Assembly (NCBI GenBank): GCA_964492775.1
Contig: CAZBLH010000017.1
Location: 1 to 43,394 of the forward strand
Source of the DNA: WRDS01 sp964492775
GTDB lineage: Bacteria; Actinomycetota; Coriobacteriia; Anaerosomatales; PHET01
Direction: 5' to 3'
DNA length: 43,394 nucleotides
Each line of letters starts with the position of its first letter. Within the stretch, counting starts at the first letter, position 1. The notes under the pieces were generated by a model. That model did no database searches and was not told the DNA's origin. It saw nothing but the letters and a program-made list of their open reading frames with translations. Made by a program: the position numbers and the translations under genes. This document shows, piece after piece, positions 17,875 to 26,360 of this stretch.

Positions 17875-18236
17875 TGGAGACCAGGCCGCTGCAGGGGCAG
17901 GCCAAGCGCCTATCGGCGTACACCGGGGAGGACGACACCTACGACGACAGGCCGCTGTATCAGGCGCTCGTCGAGCAGGCGCGCATCCAGGGTATGGCCG
18001 GCGCCACGGCGCTCCGGGGCATGTGCGGATTCGGGGCGTCGAGCCGCGATGTCGCCAAGCACGCCTTGCGGATGTCGACCGACGTGCCTGTCGTAGTCTC
18101 CGTCATCGACGAGGCGCATCGTATCGCCGCGCTTGCCGAGGTCTGGTCGGCTATGTTGCCGAGCGGACTGATCACCATCGAGGATGTGCGCGTGGTCTCG
18201 TATCTGGCGCGATCCGAGGACGAGCCTGCCGAGTAG
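17874..18236 (+). CDS. DUF190 family protein
   Basis: The 120-residue protein matches the DUF190 family of small ferredoxin-like, PII-resembling proteins. Family marks are the start QAKRLSAYTGEDD, LYQALVEQARIQGMAGATALRGMCGFG, and PVVVSVIDEAHRIAAL. DUF190 genes usually sit next to crcB/fluc fluoride channels, but no such channel is in this window. The ATG at 17874 overlaps the coaBC stop (TAATG) and has a GAGGGGG site upstream. The pairing with coaBC is unusual and may only reflect gene order. Its ligand or partner is unknown. Confidence 0.82.
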   Translation: METRPLQGQAKRLSAYTGEDDTYDDRPLYQALVEQARIQGMAGATALRGMCGFGASSRDVAKHALRMSTDVPVVVSVIDEAHRIAALAEVWSAMLPSGLITIEDVRVVSYLARSEDEPAE

Positions 18237-18333
18237 GGTAGGCGGGTGTCGGCTATCTGCTCGCCACGGTGACGCGCCGGGCCTGGTGAGGCTGTTCGAG
18301 TCTTGCCGAAATGGGGATACTCGGCCGATTCCC

Positions 18334-18362
18334 TTGAATGCTGCCGGGACTCATCGTAGACT
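18334..18362 (+). promoter_or_regulatory. promoter for tRNA-Pro
   Basis: TTGAAT (18334-18339) and TAGACT (18357-18362) are separated by exactly 17 bases. Transcription would start near 18369, about 17 bases before the mature tRNA. The good match and position make this one of the more convincing promoters in the window. Confidence 0.6.
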
Positions 18363-18385
18363 ATCGCCTTGCCGCTTTGCGGCGT

Positions 18386-18462
<77 letters not shown>

Positions 18463-18566
18463 GAAGAACTGCAGGTGAGAGGCCGTGTTCCGGGAAATCG
18501 GGCGCGGCCTCCACTTCGTTCTCGAGCCGTTTGACCGCCTTTGCGGGCGGCCCCACCGGCGCATAC

Positions 18567-18602
18567 AAGAACGGGACCCCATTGAAGAACGGGACCCCAT
18601 TG
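18567..18602 (+). repeat. perfect 18-bp tandem duplication within terminator arm
   Basis: AAGAACGGGACCCCATTG occurs twice without a gap (18567-18584 and 18585-18602). Each copy contains the 5' arm AACGGGACCCC of the following terminator, so the 3' arm can pair with either copy. Confidence 0.9.
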
Positions 18603-18616
18603 CGGGGTCCCGTTTT
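18588..18616. terminator. strong intrinsic terminator
   Basis: AACGGGACCCC (18588-18598) pairs perfectly over 11 bases with GGGGTCCCGTT (18604-18614) around a five-base loop, followed by TT. It ends the tRNA-Pro transcript and lies just beyond the stop of the converging minus-strand gene (18625), so it probably serves both. Confidence 0.85.
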
Positions 18617-18624
18617 GATTCCAG

Positions 18625-19506
18625 CTACTCTCCGCTCGGCGGAGTTTCGCTCGGCGGCGATGATGTGGCCTTCGCGGCCTGCCTGCGTCTGGCGAGAAGC
18701 CAGACCACCAGGAGCAGGATCAAAGGCGGGATGCAACACAGGCCGGATGAGCCGACCAAGATGTCTCTCAGCCATCCGACCGGGCCGCTTGTCCCGTGAT
18801 CATCGTCTCGTTCGGTGCTGTCGCCCGGCTCTTCGCTCTGAGCGGGTGGCTGGACCGGCTCAGACGCAGTGTCATCGGGCTCCTCGGCAACGTCAGGCTC
18901 TTCACCATCGGCGGAGTTGGCCGCATCCTTCGTGCCTCGCCCCGACATCGGGGAGCTTACATAGGACGAGGGACGCGTCACGGGAGTGATCACGGGAGTC
19001 ATGTGGTTGAACACGACTTCGAAGGCGTCCGACCACACGACTGTATCGTCGTAGTCGGAGGTCACCTCGAAAGTGATCGAACCGCGATACGTGCCCGCGC
19101 CACCCTTTACGAAAGCGAACGGGTCGATACGGATTCCAACCGGGAATGACTCACCGGAACTGGCCGAATCGAACTGACCCGGGTCCTCGAACCAGACCTG
19201 GAAGGGGATAGAGACGTCAGAATCCACCTTCGTCAGGGGGCTGGCGGTGACGTCGAGGCGTAGCCTCTCACTGTCTCGCAGGAACAGCGAGCCAACCTGG
19301 AACAGGCCTATGTGGTACTGACCCTTTCCCGAGCGGAACACCGCGTCCGCGGGCGTCGCGAAGACGTACTCAGACGCAGCGGTGGCCTGCACAGCCGAGT
19401 GAGACTGGGTCCCACCCGACTGTGCAGCCGCTACGTCGGTTCCGCCGAGCACGGCAGCGGCCGCCAGGGCCAGAGCCGTGATCGTTATCAGGAGTCGATG
19501 TGCCAC
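18625..19506 (-). CDS. predicted secreted, membrane-anchored protein of unknown function
   Basis: The 293-residue protein has a signal peptide (LLITITALALAAAAVLGG, cleavage near AAA-QS), an extracellular beta-rich domain of about 150 residues, and an acidic Pro/Glu-rich linker (about 190-245, likely disordered). A C-terminal hydrophobic helix (LCCIPPLILLLVVWLLARRR) follows and is then a basic and polar tail. This is the layout of a surface protein anchored by a C-terminal helix, without an LPXTG motif. The start codon is GTG at 19506 with no strong ribosome site. It lies 23 bases after the beta-helix gene and is very likely co-transcribed with it. The ectodomain is not recognised. Confidence 0.72.
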   Translation of the reverse strand: MAHRLLITITALALAAAAVLGGTDVAAAQSGGTQSHSAVQATAASEYVFATPADAVFRSGKGQYHIGLFQVGSLFLRDSERLRLDVTASPLTKVDSDVSIPFQVWFEDPGQFDSASSGESFPVGIRIDPFAFVKGGAGTYRGSITFEVTSDYDDTVVWSDAFEVVFNHMTPVITPVTRPSSYVSSPMSGRGTKDAANSADGEEPDVAEEPDDTASEPVQPPAQSEEPGDSTERDDDHGTSGPVGWLRDILVGSSGLCCIPPLILLLVVWLLARRRQAAKATSSPPSETPPSGE

Positions 19507-19529
19507 GTTGTTACCAGTTGTCCGCAGCT

Positions 19530-20948
19530 CTAGTCGCCGAGGGACTCGATGGCGACGCGGAAGGTCATGTAGCCGAGGTAGTCACCGGCGGCCTTCAGGT
19601 CGGTCGCAGGCCTGACTGAGACCTCGCTGGGGATGCTGTGGGTACCGCTGGCAAGATCGCTTGCTGAGAACTCAAACGTGGCAGTGTCGAGGTCGAACGG
19701 AAGCTCGTTGTTGCCAGCGCCGTTCTTGTCGTACATGACCCAGTCCTTGGAGATCTCCGTGACGACGAGGCTCGTCGAGTCCTCCAGCAGCGCGTCCGAG
19801 ACGGTGATGTTGAACGCCATCGTCTTCTCGGCATCCGAGCGAGAGATCTTGCCGAAGTCGACTGCGGCAGGGATCGTCAGCATGTAGGCGACGTCGGCTT
19901 CAGCGGTGACGGTCGTGGCCTTCACGACGACGATGTCCTCAGGATCAGCGTCATCAGCGAGGAACGCGGGCGGAACAGGATCGCTGAAGGTGCCAGCAGA
20001 GACCTCGATGGTCGAACCGGCTGCCGCGCGCAGGTTACCGCCGGTTCCCGAGTTCCTGAGTGAGCCATCAGTGATCTCGACCCTGGCGTTCAAGCCGCCG
20101 GAGTGCCGGACATTGATGGTCGGGGTGGTGTTGCTGTTGTTCGCAAGCTCGCCACCGGCGATGTTCACGGTGACGCCGCCATCACGCATCATGTACACGT
20201 CGATGGCTGCCGAGCCGCCTTCGACTTTGCCGCCCGTGACCGCGATGCTGGCCTGCTGGGCACCGGCGCCGTTGCTCGGCTGCTGGATCCACAGGCCGCG
20301 GGTAGCACCCTTAACTTCGCCACCATTGACGATGACGTCGTTGGTGTAGGTGGTGCTGTTGGCGAACTGGCGGACGGCGATGTATGTGGACTCCAGCTTG
20401 CCGCCGTTGACGGTCAGGACAGGGCTTGAGGTGGTGCTGTTGTTGTCCACGCAATACGCCATGGCCGTGCCGCCCAGGTTGATCAGGCTGCCCGACTCAA
20501 GCGTGAGACTCCCCCGGTTGGTCACGACAGCGGTCAGGGAGTTCCATTCGTGGTCAACGTCCGCGTCGATGGCGAGTCTGCCCCTCTCGTCGGCGCTGCT
20601 GTCCATGATGGTGAGGCTTCCAGAGTTCTCGACGAGCTGGAAGTTCCCGGTTCCGCTCCTCGTACCCTCGATCGTGAACCCGTTGAGATTGAGATTCACC
20701 GTCTTGCCGGAGGGCACGGTGAAGATCGTCCCATTGACCCTTTCCCCAGCGTCGATATCTGCAGTCAGCTTGATGTCACCGCCGGCAGTGAACGCTGCCT
20801 GAAGACCGGCGGCATCTGAGACCTCCACCGGAGCGTCGGCAAACGCCGACATCGGTACTATCGAAAGTGCAACAAAAAGCGCGAGCACTGCTTTCAGCGC
20901 CCACGCTCGCCCTCCAGTCTTGGGGGCCGACAACCGTAGAACATCCAT
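19530..20948 (-). CDS. secreted beta-helix-like surface protein
   Basis: The 472-residue protein has a signal peptide (ALKAVLALFVALSIVPMSAFA, quoted start ALKAVLALFV, cleavage about residue 37). Repeated short strands of the type GSLTLESGSLINLGG, VLTVNGGKLEST and VIVNGGEVKGAT run to about residue 340, the pattern of a right-handed parallel beta-helix. The C-terminal 120 residues form a separate Ig-like domain beginning YMLTIPAAVDFGKIS. No sortase motif or membrane anchor is present, so it may be released or held by another protein. The ATG at 20948 is chosen over an upstream in-frame start at 21044 because GGAAGGAGAG lies just before it and the signal peptide then begins properly. Likely an adhesin or matrix component; enzymatic activity is not evident. 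Confidence 0.75.
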   Translation of the reverse strand: MDVLRLSAPKTGGRAWALKAVLALFVALSIVPMSAFADAPVEVSDAAGLQAAFTAGGDIKLTADIDAGERVNGTIFTVPSGKTVNLNLNGFTIEGTRSGTGNFQLVENSGSLTIMDSSADERGRLAIDADVDHEWNSLTAVVTNRGSLTLESGSLINLGGTAMAYCVDNNSTTSSPVLTVNGGKLESTYIAVRQFANSTTYTNDVIVNGGEVKGATRGLWIQQPSNGAGAQQASIAVTGGKVEGGSAAIDVYMMRDGGVTVNIAGGELANNSNTTPTINVRHSGGLNARVEITDGSLRNSGTGGNLRAAAGSTIEVSAGTFSDPVPPAFLADDADPEDIVVVKATTVTAEADVAYMLTIPAAVDFGKISRSDAEKTMAFNITVSDALLEDSTSLVVTEISKDWVMYDKNGAGNNELPFDLDTATFEFSASDLASGTHSIPSEVSVRPATDLKAAGDYLGYMTFRVAIESLGD

Positions 20949-21212
20949 GACTCTCCTTCCCGGCACAACATTCGAACTGACGAATCCAACCGTTCTGACA
21001 CGCCCCGCAACATCTTGTGACCCGCACGCGCAGCGACCATCCACTCTGCTGGATCATGCGGTGCTGCAGAGATCACCCTCAGGGCGGGTATCGGCAGGAA
21101 TGCGTCAGCTCTAAAGAGTCGAATCGAGAAAACGCAGATGAACCGGCGTCTCCAGGGGGTTGGACCTGCGATTTGACCGTTGAGGTGCCCCGAGCGACGC
21201 AGGCTTTCGGCT
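20949..21212. other. 264-base region without a gene
   Basis: This is the longest gap in the window. It lies upstream of the beta-helix gene and just downstream of the next minus-strand gene. I looked for riboswitch-like conserved cores, a strong hairpin and promoter boxes and found none that I would defend. Confidence 0.6.
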
Positions 21213-22025
21213 CTATTCGGCAATCAGGTTGAGGTTCATCGACGCGCCGTTGAGTCGCGTGAGAGTGTTGCGGTCATACGCTTCGTATTGGAGTGTTGCC
21301 GCATAGGTTCCCGGCTTGAGCGGCCGGCTGAGATTCACGCCGTACAGCCCTTTGCCGGGCTCAATCATCTTTGACTCGAAGAGAGTCTCGCCGGAGTCGA
21401 CGAGGCTGAGCCTCATGACCAGAAGGCAGTCGTTCTCTTTGGGGTTGTGCAGGTTGAGCACGACCTCGCGCTTGCCCGACTGCACCGTGAGGCTCTTGTA
21501 CCCGGGCAGCTTGATGCCCTTTACGGTCGCCGGGGCCTCAGTCTGGGTGCCCTTCCAGTCCACGGCGTTCGGATCGAGGTCTGCAAGGCGCAGCGGTGCT
21601 CCAGGCATCAGGAAGAGGGCGTAGAGAATCCCTGCGATCGCCGCGAGAGACGCCACGATGATGACGACTCGAGCGCCAAGCACGCTCTTGCGCACTGCGA
21701 CAAAGGCGTCGTCACGACCGGCGACAGCTACATAGCCGACGGTCTTGTATGCGAAGCGGTTGGTGCTACCGGGGGCGGCAACCGGAAGCGAGCGATTGCC
21801 GTGGCTGAGCATGGCGATGGGCGCGGCCTTGCCTCCGGGCACGTACTCGGCAATAACCGAGTAGCCACCGGCGGGATACAGGCTCTTCATCTGGTTCGGT
21901 GCGTAGCAGCGCAGGGTGGCTCGGGCTGCCGTGAAGGTGGATGCGTAGTTGTCTCGAGCCGCACCGACCAGCGAATCGGTTATCGCGGCGTCGGAGATCT
22001 GACTGGTCTCGTCATATGCGGTCAA
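21213..22025 (-). CDS. membrane protein of unknown function with C-terminal extracellular beta domain
   Basis: The 270-residue protein has a polar N-terminal part of about 110 residues, one transmembrane helix (VVIIVASLAAIAGILYALFL, about 121-140), and an exported C-terminal domain. That domain has the pattern NPKENDCLLVMRLSLVDSG, then LFESKMIEPGKGLYGVNL and KPGTYAATLQYEAYD. This C-terminal pattern recurs in uncharacterised membrane proteins of Gram-positive bacteria near surface loci; I do not know its function. The start is TTG at 22025 with AAGGGA seven bases upstream. It belongs to the four-gene minus-strand surface region. Confidence 0.65.
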   Translation of the reverse strand: MTAYDETSQISDAAITDSLVGAARDNYASTFTAARATLRCYAPNQMKSLYPAGGYSVIAEYVPGGKAAPIAMLSHGNRSLPVAAPGSTNRFAYKTVGYVAVAGRDDAFVAVRKSVLGARVVIIVASLAAIAGILYALFLMPGAPLRLADLDPNAVDWKGTQTEAPATVKGIKLPGYKSLTVQSGKREVVLNLHNPKENDCLLVMRLSLVDSGETLFESKMIEPGKGLYGVNLSRPLKPGTYAATLQYEAYDRNTLTRLNGASMNLNLIAE

Positions 22026-22139
22026 AGCGCGTTCCCTTCATTGGCCGATCACTGCTCGCGTCGGGCGATTTCACATTCAGGTCGAGTTATCGGCAACCTT
22101 CTCGCGGGATTTGACCAGGTGGCTACCGTGTACCCATGG

Positions 22140-22151
22140 GACCCTAGGGTC
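22140..22151. repeat. 12-base palindrome at the end of the CWB2 gene
   Basis: GACCCTAGGGTC is perfectly self-complementary and overlaps the TAG stop codon of the minus-strand gene ending at 22144. It might act in termination or mRNA ending, but there is no T tract. Confidence 0.3.
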
Positions 22152-24561
22152 TCCCGGCATCCAGTTCGCCCAGAAGCGCTGCGAGCGAGTCGGCAGACTC
22201 AGCCGAGACGGCCATGGGCCCGCCGAGGATGTAGGCGTCGATCACGCCGTCACGGCGCGGAGGGAACGCGTTGAGCTCAATGGTCGATCGGGTCGCCTCG
22301 TGGAGATTGCTGGCGGGCGCCGGGCGGGTGAGGAGTAGAACGCCGTTCACTCGCGCAGCCAACAGCCCGCCACCCATAGCGTCGGCGAATGCCTCGCCTG
22401 TCGCTAGTGCAAACCGCTCAAGGGTGTGGCCACCGCCGCCTATCGAGTACTGCGCGACGAGGGAAGCTGTCTCGTATCGGTTGCCTCCGCCGAGTCTCCA
22501 GGGCACTACGGCAGCTGCTACCTCGTAGGCGTCGGCCGCGTCATTGGACACGGCGTTGGTGCCACCGACGATGAGCAGCGAGGACGGTGCGTACTCACGC
22601 AGACGGTCAAGGACGATGTCGTTCGGCTTCGCGCTCGGCGATAGGAGTATCGGGTACCCTCTGCGGGCAGCGTAAGGCGAGACGCTCAACGCGTCGGGGA
22701 AGTTCTCGCCAGATGCGATCACAACTCCATCTGGAGTCTCGTTGCGACGTGCCGCCAGACGATCGGCGATGGCCACGGAGGTCGCGTATCGGTCGGCGCC
22801 TTTGATGCGCTCGACCTTGAGCGCCGCGCCGCTCGAGTTCCGTAGCTGCTTGAGAGCTGACTCAATCTCGGCCGAGATAGCGCCGTTCCCGCCGAGCAGG
22901 ATCACTCGGTCGACATCGAGCCGTTTCAGCTCGGCACCTAGCTGCGGATCGAGCTGGGTGCTGTGGGACAGGAGCACCGGCGCGCTGAACGCTTGGGCGA
23001 GTGGTACACCGCACAGGGCATCAGGGAAGTCGTTCTGGGTCGCGATGACGGCGGTCTTTGTGCCCTCGGGGAACGTTTGCTTCGAGATCTCGACGGCAGT
23101 CTCGATTCGGTTCGTGCCCGCCAGGCGTTTGATGCGAGGCGTGATCTGACGCTGCCTGAAACCCGAATCGCCCCAGAGGTAGACCTTGTGTATGAAGCTC
23201 GACGCGTCGTTGTTGTACTCGCTGAACAGCAGGCGAGCTTCGGGGTTATCGGGATCGTAGTCCCGGACCAGCTGCGGGTTGCCGTAACGCGCATGCGCGC
23301 CTGGTGATTTGATGATGTCTCGCACCTTGGACCAGGTGACGCCGCCGTTGGTCGACCGCCACTGGGTGATGTCTCCACCACGCCGAGCAGCCCTGCTCTC
23401 ATCGAGGCTCGTGGACGGATCGTCGAGCCACTGGTCGTCAGGAACGCCACCGGTCGTGAGGAACGCTTCAATGGTCCCGTCCTCGAGGACTTCGAACACG
23501 CCGGCGTCGAAGAAGTGATCGGTAGTCGTGATCTTCTCGTCACGCCAGGTCATGCCATTCCAGCGCGCGAACCGCCACTCGTACGCCGAGTTCGGCTCGT
23601 GAGTGCCCTTGAGATACAGCACGCAGGGACGTCCCGCGGCATCGCGCCTTAGGACGACCTGGTTGGTGTACTCGCCGGGAGTCTCGGCGAGTACGGCGGC
23701 TTGCTCGGCAAGTGCCTCGAAGGTGGGCGAGGCATCGAGCTCGGCACCCGCGGCGTTCGTCCACGTCTCGTCCTCAGAACGTTCGAGGTAGTAGACGCCT
23801 TTCCGAACGTGGAAGTCGTCGACGCTCTCCTCGTAGTCGCGACGGACCGCGGCAATCGCTGGTCGGCCACCTCTGGGGTGCTCGATGTTTGCGTACCAGT
23901 AGTACGCGGCGCTGCCCTGGCCTGGGACGACGCCCTTAAGGATGGTCTCCGGCTCCGAGAACGTGGGGGCTGACGGGCTGCCGGTCGCGATGATTGACTC
24001 CCAGTCCCCGCGGCTGCCCATGGAGTTGTCATCGCGACGGTAGTACAGCCGGATGCGCCCGGTAGCGTCGTCCACGCTCGGCTGAGGGTAGGAGCCGCTC
24101 AGGTTCACCCACCGTGACCGGTCGGCGTCCCAGACGCGCACCTGTCCCAGATCGACCCACTCGCTGATGTCGTGTGGTCTGACAGAGCGGGCCACTCGGA
24201 GTGAACCGAGATGGCCGCCGTAGAACGAGAGCAAGTAGCCGTTCTTGTCGATCACGAGCGCCGGGGCACCGTGTGGGTCCGCCGAGAGGAAGTTCTGGCC
24301 GTAGCGGTACGGTCCGTCCCAGGAGTCGTCGGCGTGGTTGTAGGTAGCCACGTAGGGATCGAGGGCGGCGCCCTGGAAGGTGATGAAGGTCTTGTCGGCG
24401 TCCCTGTCGTAGATCGCCTGAGGCGAGATGGCCATCTCCTCGAACGTGGCGCTGCCTGACGCGTTCGGCTCGAAGAAGTCCGCCTTCCAAGCGACGGCGG
24501 GTTGCGTGAGGCAAAGAATGAGGAGAACCGACGTGAAGATGGTGACGAGTCTCTTGCGCAC
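22144..24561 (-). CDS. secreted BNR-4 propeller protein with three cell-wall-binding type 2 repeats
   Basis: The 805-residue protein has a signal peptide (VTIFTSVLLILCLTQPAVA), a BNR-4-like beta-propeller at about residues 30-430 (IYDRDADKTFITFQG, GAPALVIDKNGYLLSFYGGH, YGNPQLVRDY), and three CWB2 repeats. The repeats begin at about 478 (KRLAGTNRIETA), 584 (ERIKGADRYATS) and 688 (WRLGGGNRYETA). CWB2 repeats hold S-layer and surface proteins of clostridia and actinobacteria to secondary wall polymers. BNR-4 propellers occur in polysaccharide lyases and glycan-binding proteins, so a wall-attached glycan-degrading or glycan-binding role is likely. Start is GTG at 24561, with GGAGG four to five bases upstream. 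It heads the minus-strand surface cluster. Enzymatic activity is not proven by any catalytic motif I can assign. Confidence 0.85.
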   Translation of the reverse strand: MRKRLVTIFTSVLLILCLTQPAVAWKADFFEPNASGSATFEEMAISPQAIYDRDADKTFITFQGAALDPYVATYNHADDSWDGPYRYGQNFLSADPHGAPALVIDKNGYLLSFYGGHLGSLRVARSVRPHDISEWVDLGQVRVWDADRSRWVNLSGSYPQPSVDDATGRIRLYYRRDDNSMGSRGDWESIIATGSPSAPTFSEPETILKGVVPGQGSAAYYWYANIEHPRGGRPAIAAVRRDYEESVDDFHVRKGVYYLERSEDETWTNAAGAELDASPTFEALAEQAAVLAETPGEYTNQVVLRRDAAGRPCVLYLKGTHEPNSAYEWRFARWNGMTWRDEKITTTDHFFDAGVFEVLEDGTIEAFLTTGGVPDDQWLDDPSTSLDESRAARRGGDITQWRSTNGGVTWSKVRDIIKSPGAHARYGNPQLVRDYDPDNPEARLLFSEYNNDASSFIHKVYLWGDSGFRQRQITPRIKRLAGTNRIETAVEISKQTFPEGTKTAVIATQNDFPDALCGVPLAQAFSAPVLLSHSTQLDPQLGAELKRLDVDRVILLGGNGAISAEIESALKQLRNSSGAALKVERIKGADRYATSVAIADRLAARRNETPDGVVIASGENFPDALSVSPYAARRGYPILLSPSAKPNDIVLDRLREYAPSSLLIVGGTNAVSNDAADAYEVAAAVVPWRLGGGNRYETASLVAQYSIGGGGHTLERFALATGEAFADAMGGGLLAARVNGVLLLTRPAPASNLHEATRSTIELNAFPPRRDGVIDAYILGGPMAVSAESADSLAALLGELDAGRP

Positions 24562-24599
24562 GGGGCCTCCGTGTCATGTTCGTGCGTGACGTCTTTGAG

Positions 24600-24628
24600 A
24601 ATCTATAGGTACTGGAGCTGGTATTCAA
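24600..24628 (-). promoter_or_regulatory. promoter candidate for the CWB2 surface gene
   Basis: On the minus strand TTGAAT (24628-24623) and TAGATT (24605-24600) are separated by 17 bases, each matching four of six consensus positions. Transcription would begin about 30 bases before the GTG start at 24561. Confidence 0.38.
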
Positions 24629-24679
24629 CTAAGAAGGGCACGCAGGCGGTACACTTGGAGGCGAAGGGGAGGTGGAGGC

Positions 24680-25633
24680 ATGGCCGAGCTCACGGTGAGA
24701 TGGCTCGAGGGCGCGAAGCTTGTCACCGCGGGCCCTGAAGGCGTCGCCACGTCCCGGCCCGACGGGTTCGTATGGATCGATGTGCTCGGTCCCGACGAGG
24801 CGTCGCTCGAGCCGTTAGCCGCCCGATTCGGTCTGCATCCGCTGGCCATAGAAGACTGTCTGCACGCGCCGCAGCGGCCCAAGATCGAACGGTACGCCGC
24901 GGGTGTCTTCCTGGCGTGGGTTGTGCCCAGTTCGCTTGGCCCGGACGACGTGTCCGTGCGCGAACTCGACGTGTTTCTCGGCGAGGGCCACCTGATCACC
25001 GTGCACAACGATCGCCTGTCGGCCATAGACGAGGCGGCGGCCCGGGCAGCGGAGCTGATGGCTCAGGGTGCCGACTTCATGTTGCACGCGGTCGTGGACC
25101 GGCTCGTGGACAACGCACTCGACTTCACCGACGCGCTCGCCGACGAGCTCGAGTCCATCGAGGACGTGCTGTTGGACAGCCCGAGACACGAGTACATGGA
25201 GCGAATCTACGCGGTGCGCCGCCGCCTATTCAGGCTGCATCGCATCATCGGGCCGGAGCGGGACATCATCAGAGCGCTCGCGCGAGAGAGAGATCTCGTC
25301 GGCGAGGAGGCGTTCCGGTACCTGCAGGATGTTGGCGACCATCTCGCCCGCGTAGAGGATTCGATCGAGACTGCTCGCGAGGTCGCATCCGCGTCCATGG
25401 ACATCTACCTCTCCTCGGTGTCGAATCGGACCAACGAGATCATGAAGACGCTTACTATCGTCGCCACGCTGTTCATGCCGCTCACCCTCATATCGGGCAT
25501 ATACGGAATGAATACGCTTGAGGGCATGTGGCCACCGGCTCACGCCCCCTGGTCGTTTGCGGCGATTTGTGCGGCGATGATCGCCGTGTCGGTGGGGATG
25601 ATGGTTCTGTTTCGGAGGAGGAAGTGGTGGTAG
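24680..25633 (+). CDS. corA: CorA family divalent metal ion transporter
   Basis: The 317-residue protein is a CorA-type Mg2+ (or Co2+/Ni2+/Zn2+) channel. The N-terminal 240 residues form the cytosolic funnel domain with a long helix (RDIIRALARERDLVG region). The two C-terminal membrane helices are at about 263-281 and 290-311, separated by the signature YGMN in ISGIYGMNTLEGM. It lacks nothing essential. ATG at 24680 follows GGGAGGTGGAGG. Its last seven bases overlap the next gene, so the two are probably co-translated. The ion cannot be set from the sequence alone. Confidence 0.92.
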   Translation: MAELTVRWLEGAKLVTAGPEGVATSRPDGFVWIDVLGPDEASLEPLAARFGLHPLAIEDCLHAPQRPKIERYAAGVFLAWVVPSSLGPDDVSVRELDVFLGEGHLITVHNDRLSAIDEAAARAAELMAQGADFMLHAVVDRLVDNALDFTDALADELESIEDVLLDSPRHEYMERIYAVRRRLFRLHRIIGPERDIIRALARERDLVGEEAFRYLQDVGDHLARVEDSIETAREVASASMDIYLSSVSNRTNEIMKTLTIVATLFMPLTLISGIYGMNTLEGMWPPAHAPWSFAAICAAMIAVSVGMMVLFRRRKWW

Positions 25634-26316
25634 ACGACGCACGTCGGGACCAACTCGGCGGCCACATTGCCGAGAAACCCGCGTCGCCCGACGGCGGGCA
25701 ACAGAGCAGCCAGGACATCTACACGCTCGCGAATATCATCACGGTACTCCGCCTGATACTTGTCCCCATATTCTTCGAGATGATCATCAGCGGACGCAAT
25801 GACACGCTCGCGTTCGCGCTATTCGCGGTGGCCGCATCCACTGACTGGCTGGACGGTCAGATTGCTCGGCGTACAGGCACAGTCACCGAGATCGGCAAAG
25901 CCATCGACCCGCTCGTGGACCGGCTACTGATCGCCTTCGGCGTGCTCGGCATCTACCTACAGGGCCGCCTGCCCTTCTGGATTGTGATTCTCCTGCTTGC
26001 GCGCGATGTGTTCCTGCTCGTGGGCGCAGGAGTGCTCGCCCGCAGGCACATCCGTGCCTTGCCCGTGGTCTTCATCGGCAAGCTGACGACGGCCCTGCTC
26101 CTGTTCGGTTTCTCAGGACTCATCCTGAACTGGCCCCAGGTTCCGGGCCTTGGCCTCATTGACTCGCCCTACCTGCCGGGTTGGGGGAGCGCGAGCGTGG
26201 CCGCGCCGATATGGTTCGTCTACGCGGGAATGGTTACATCGCTCATCACGGCGACGATCTACACGAAGAGTGCCATTCGGGCGCTCGGCGACTGGCGGGC
26301 TGAAGCCGTCGGATAG
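25627..26316 (+). CDS. CDP-alcohol phosphatidyltransferase (PgsA-like)
   Basis: The 229-residue integral membrane enzyme transfers a phosphatidyl group from CDP-diacylglycerol to an alcohol, probably glycerol 3-phosphate in phosphatidylglycerol synthesis. The full family motif D-G-x2-A-R-x8-G-x3-D-x3-D is present, starting at DGQIARR and ending IDPLVD. The motif lies in the first cytosolic part after membrane helix 1. The start is one of two adjacent GTGs (25624, 25627), with GGAGGAG at 25614-25620; the spacing favours 25627. A hydrophilic N-terminal extension of about 35 residues precedes the first helix. Phosphatidylinositol-phosphate synthase or cardiolipin synthase activity remains possible. 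Confidence 0.85.
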   Translation: MVDDARRDQLGGHIAEKPASPDGGQQSSQDIYTLANIITVLRLILVPIFFEMIISGRNDTLAFALFAVAASTDWLDGQIARRTGTVTEIGKAIDPLVDRLLIAFGVLGIYLQGRLPFWIVILLLARDVFLLVGAGVLARRHIRALPVVFIGKLTTALLLFGFSGLILNWPQVPGLGLIDSPYLPGWGSASVAAPIWFVYAGMVTSLITATIYTKSAIRALGDWRAEAVG

Positions 26317-26360
26317 AGACTACGTCCGCATACCCCTGACCGGCGATCGGAGGAGACGCG

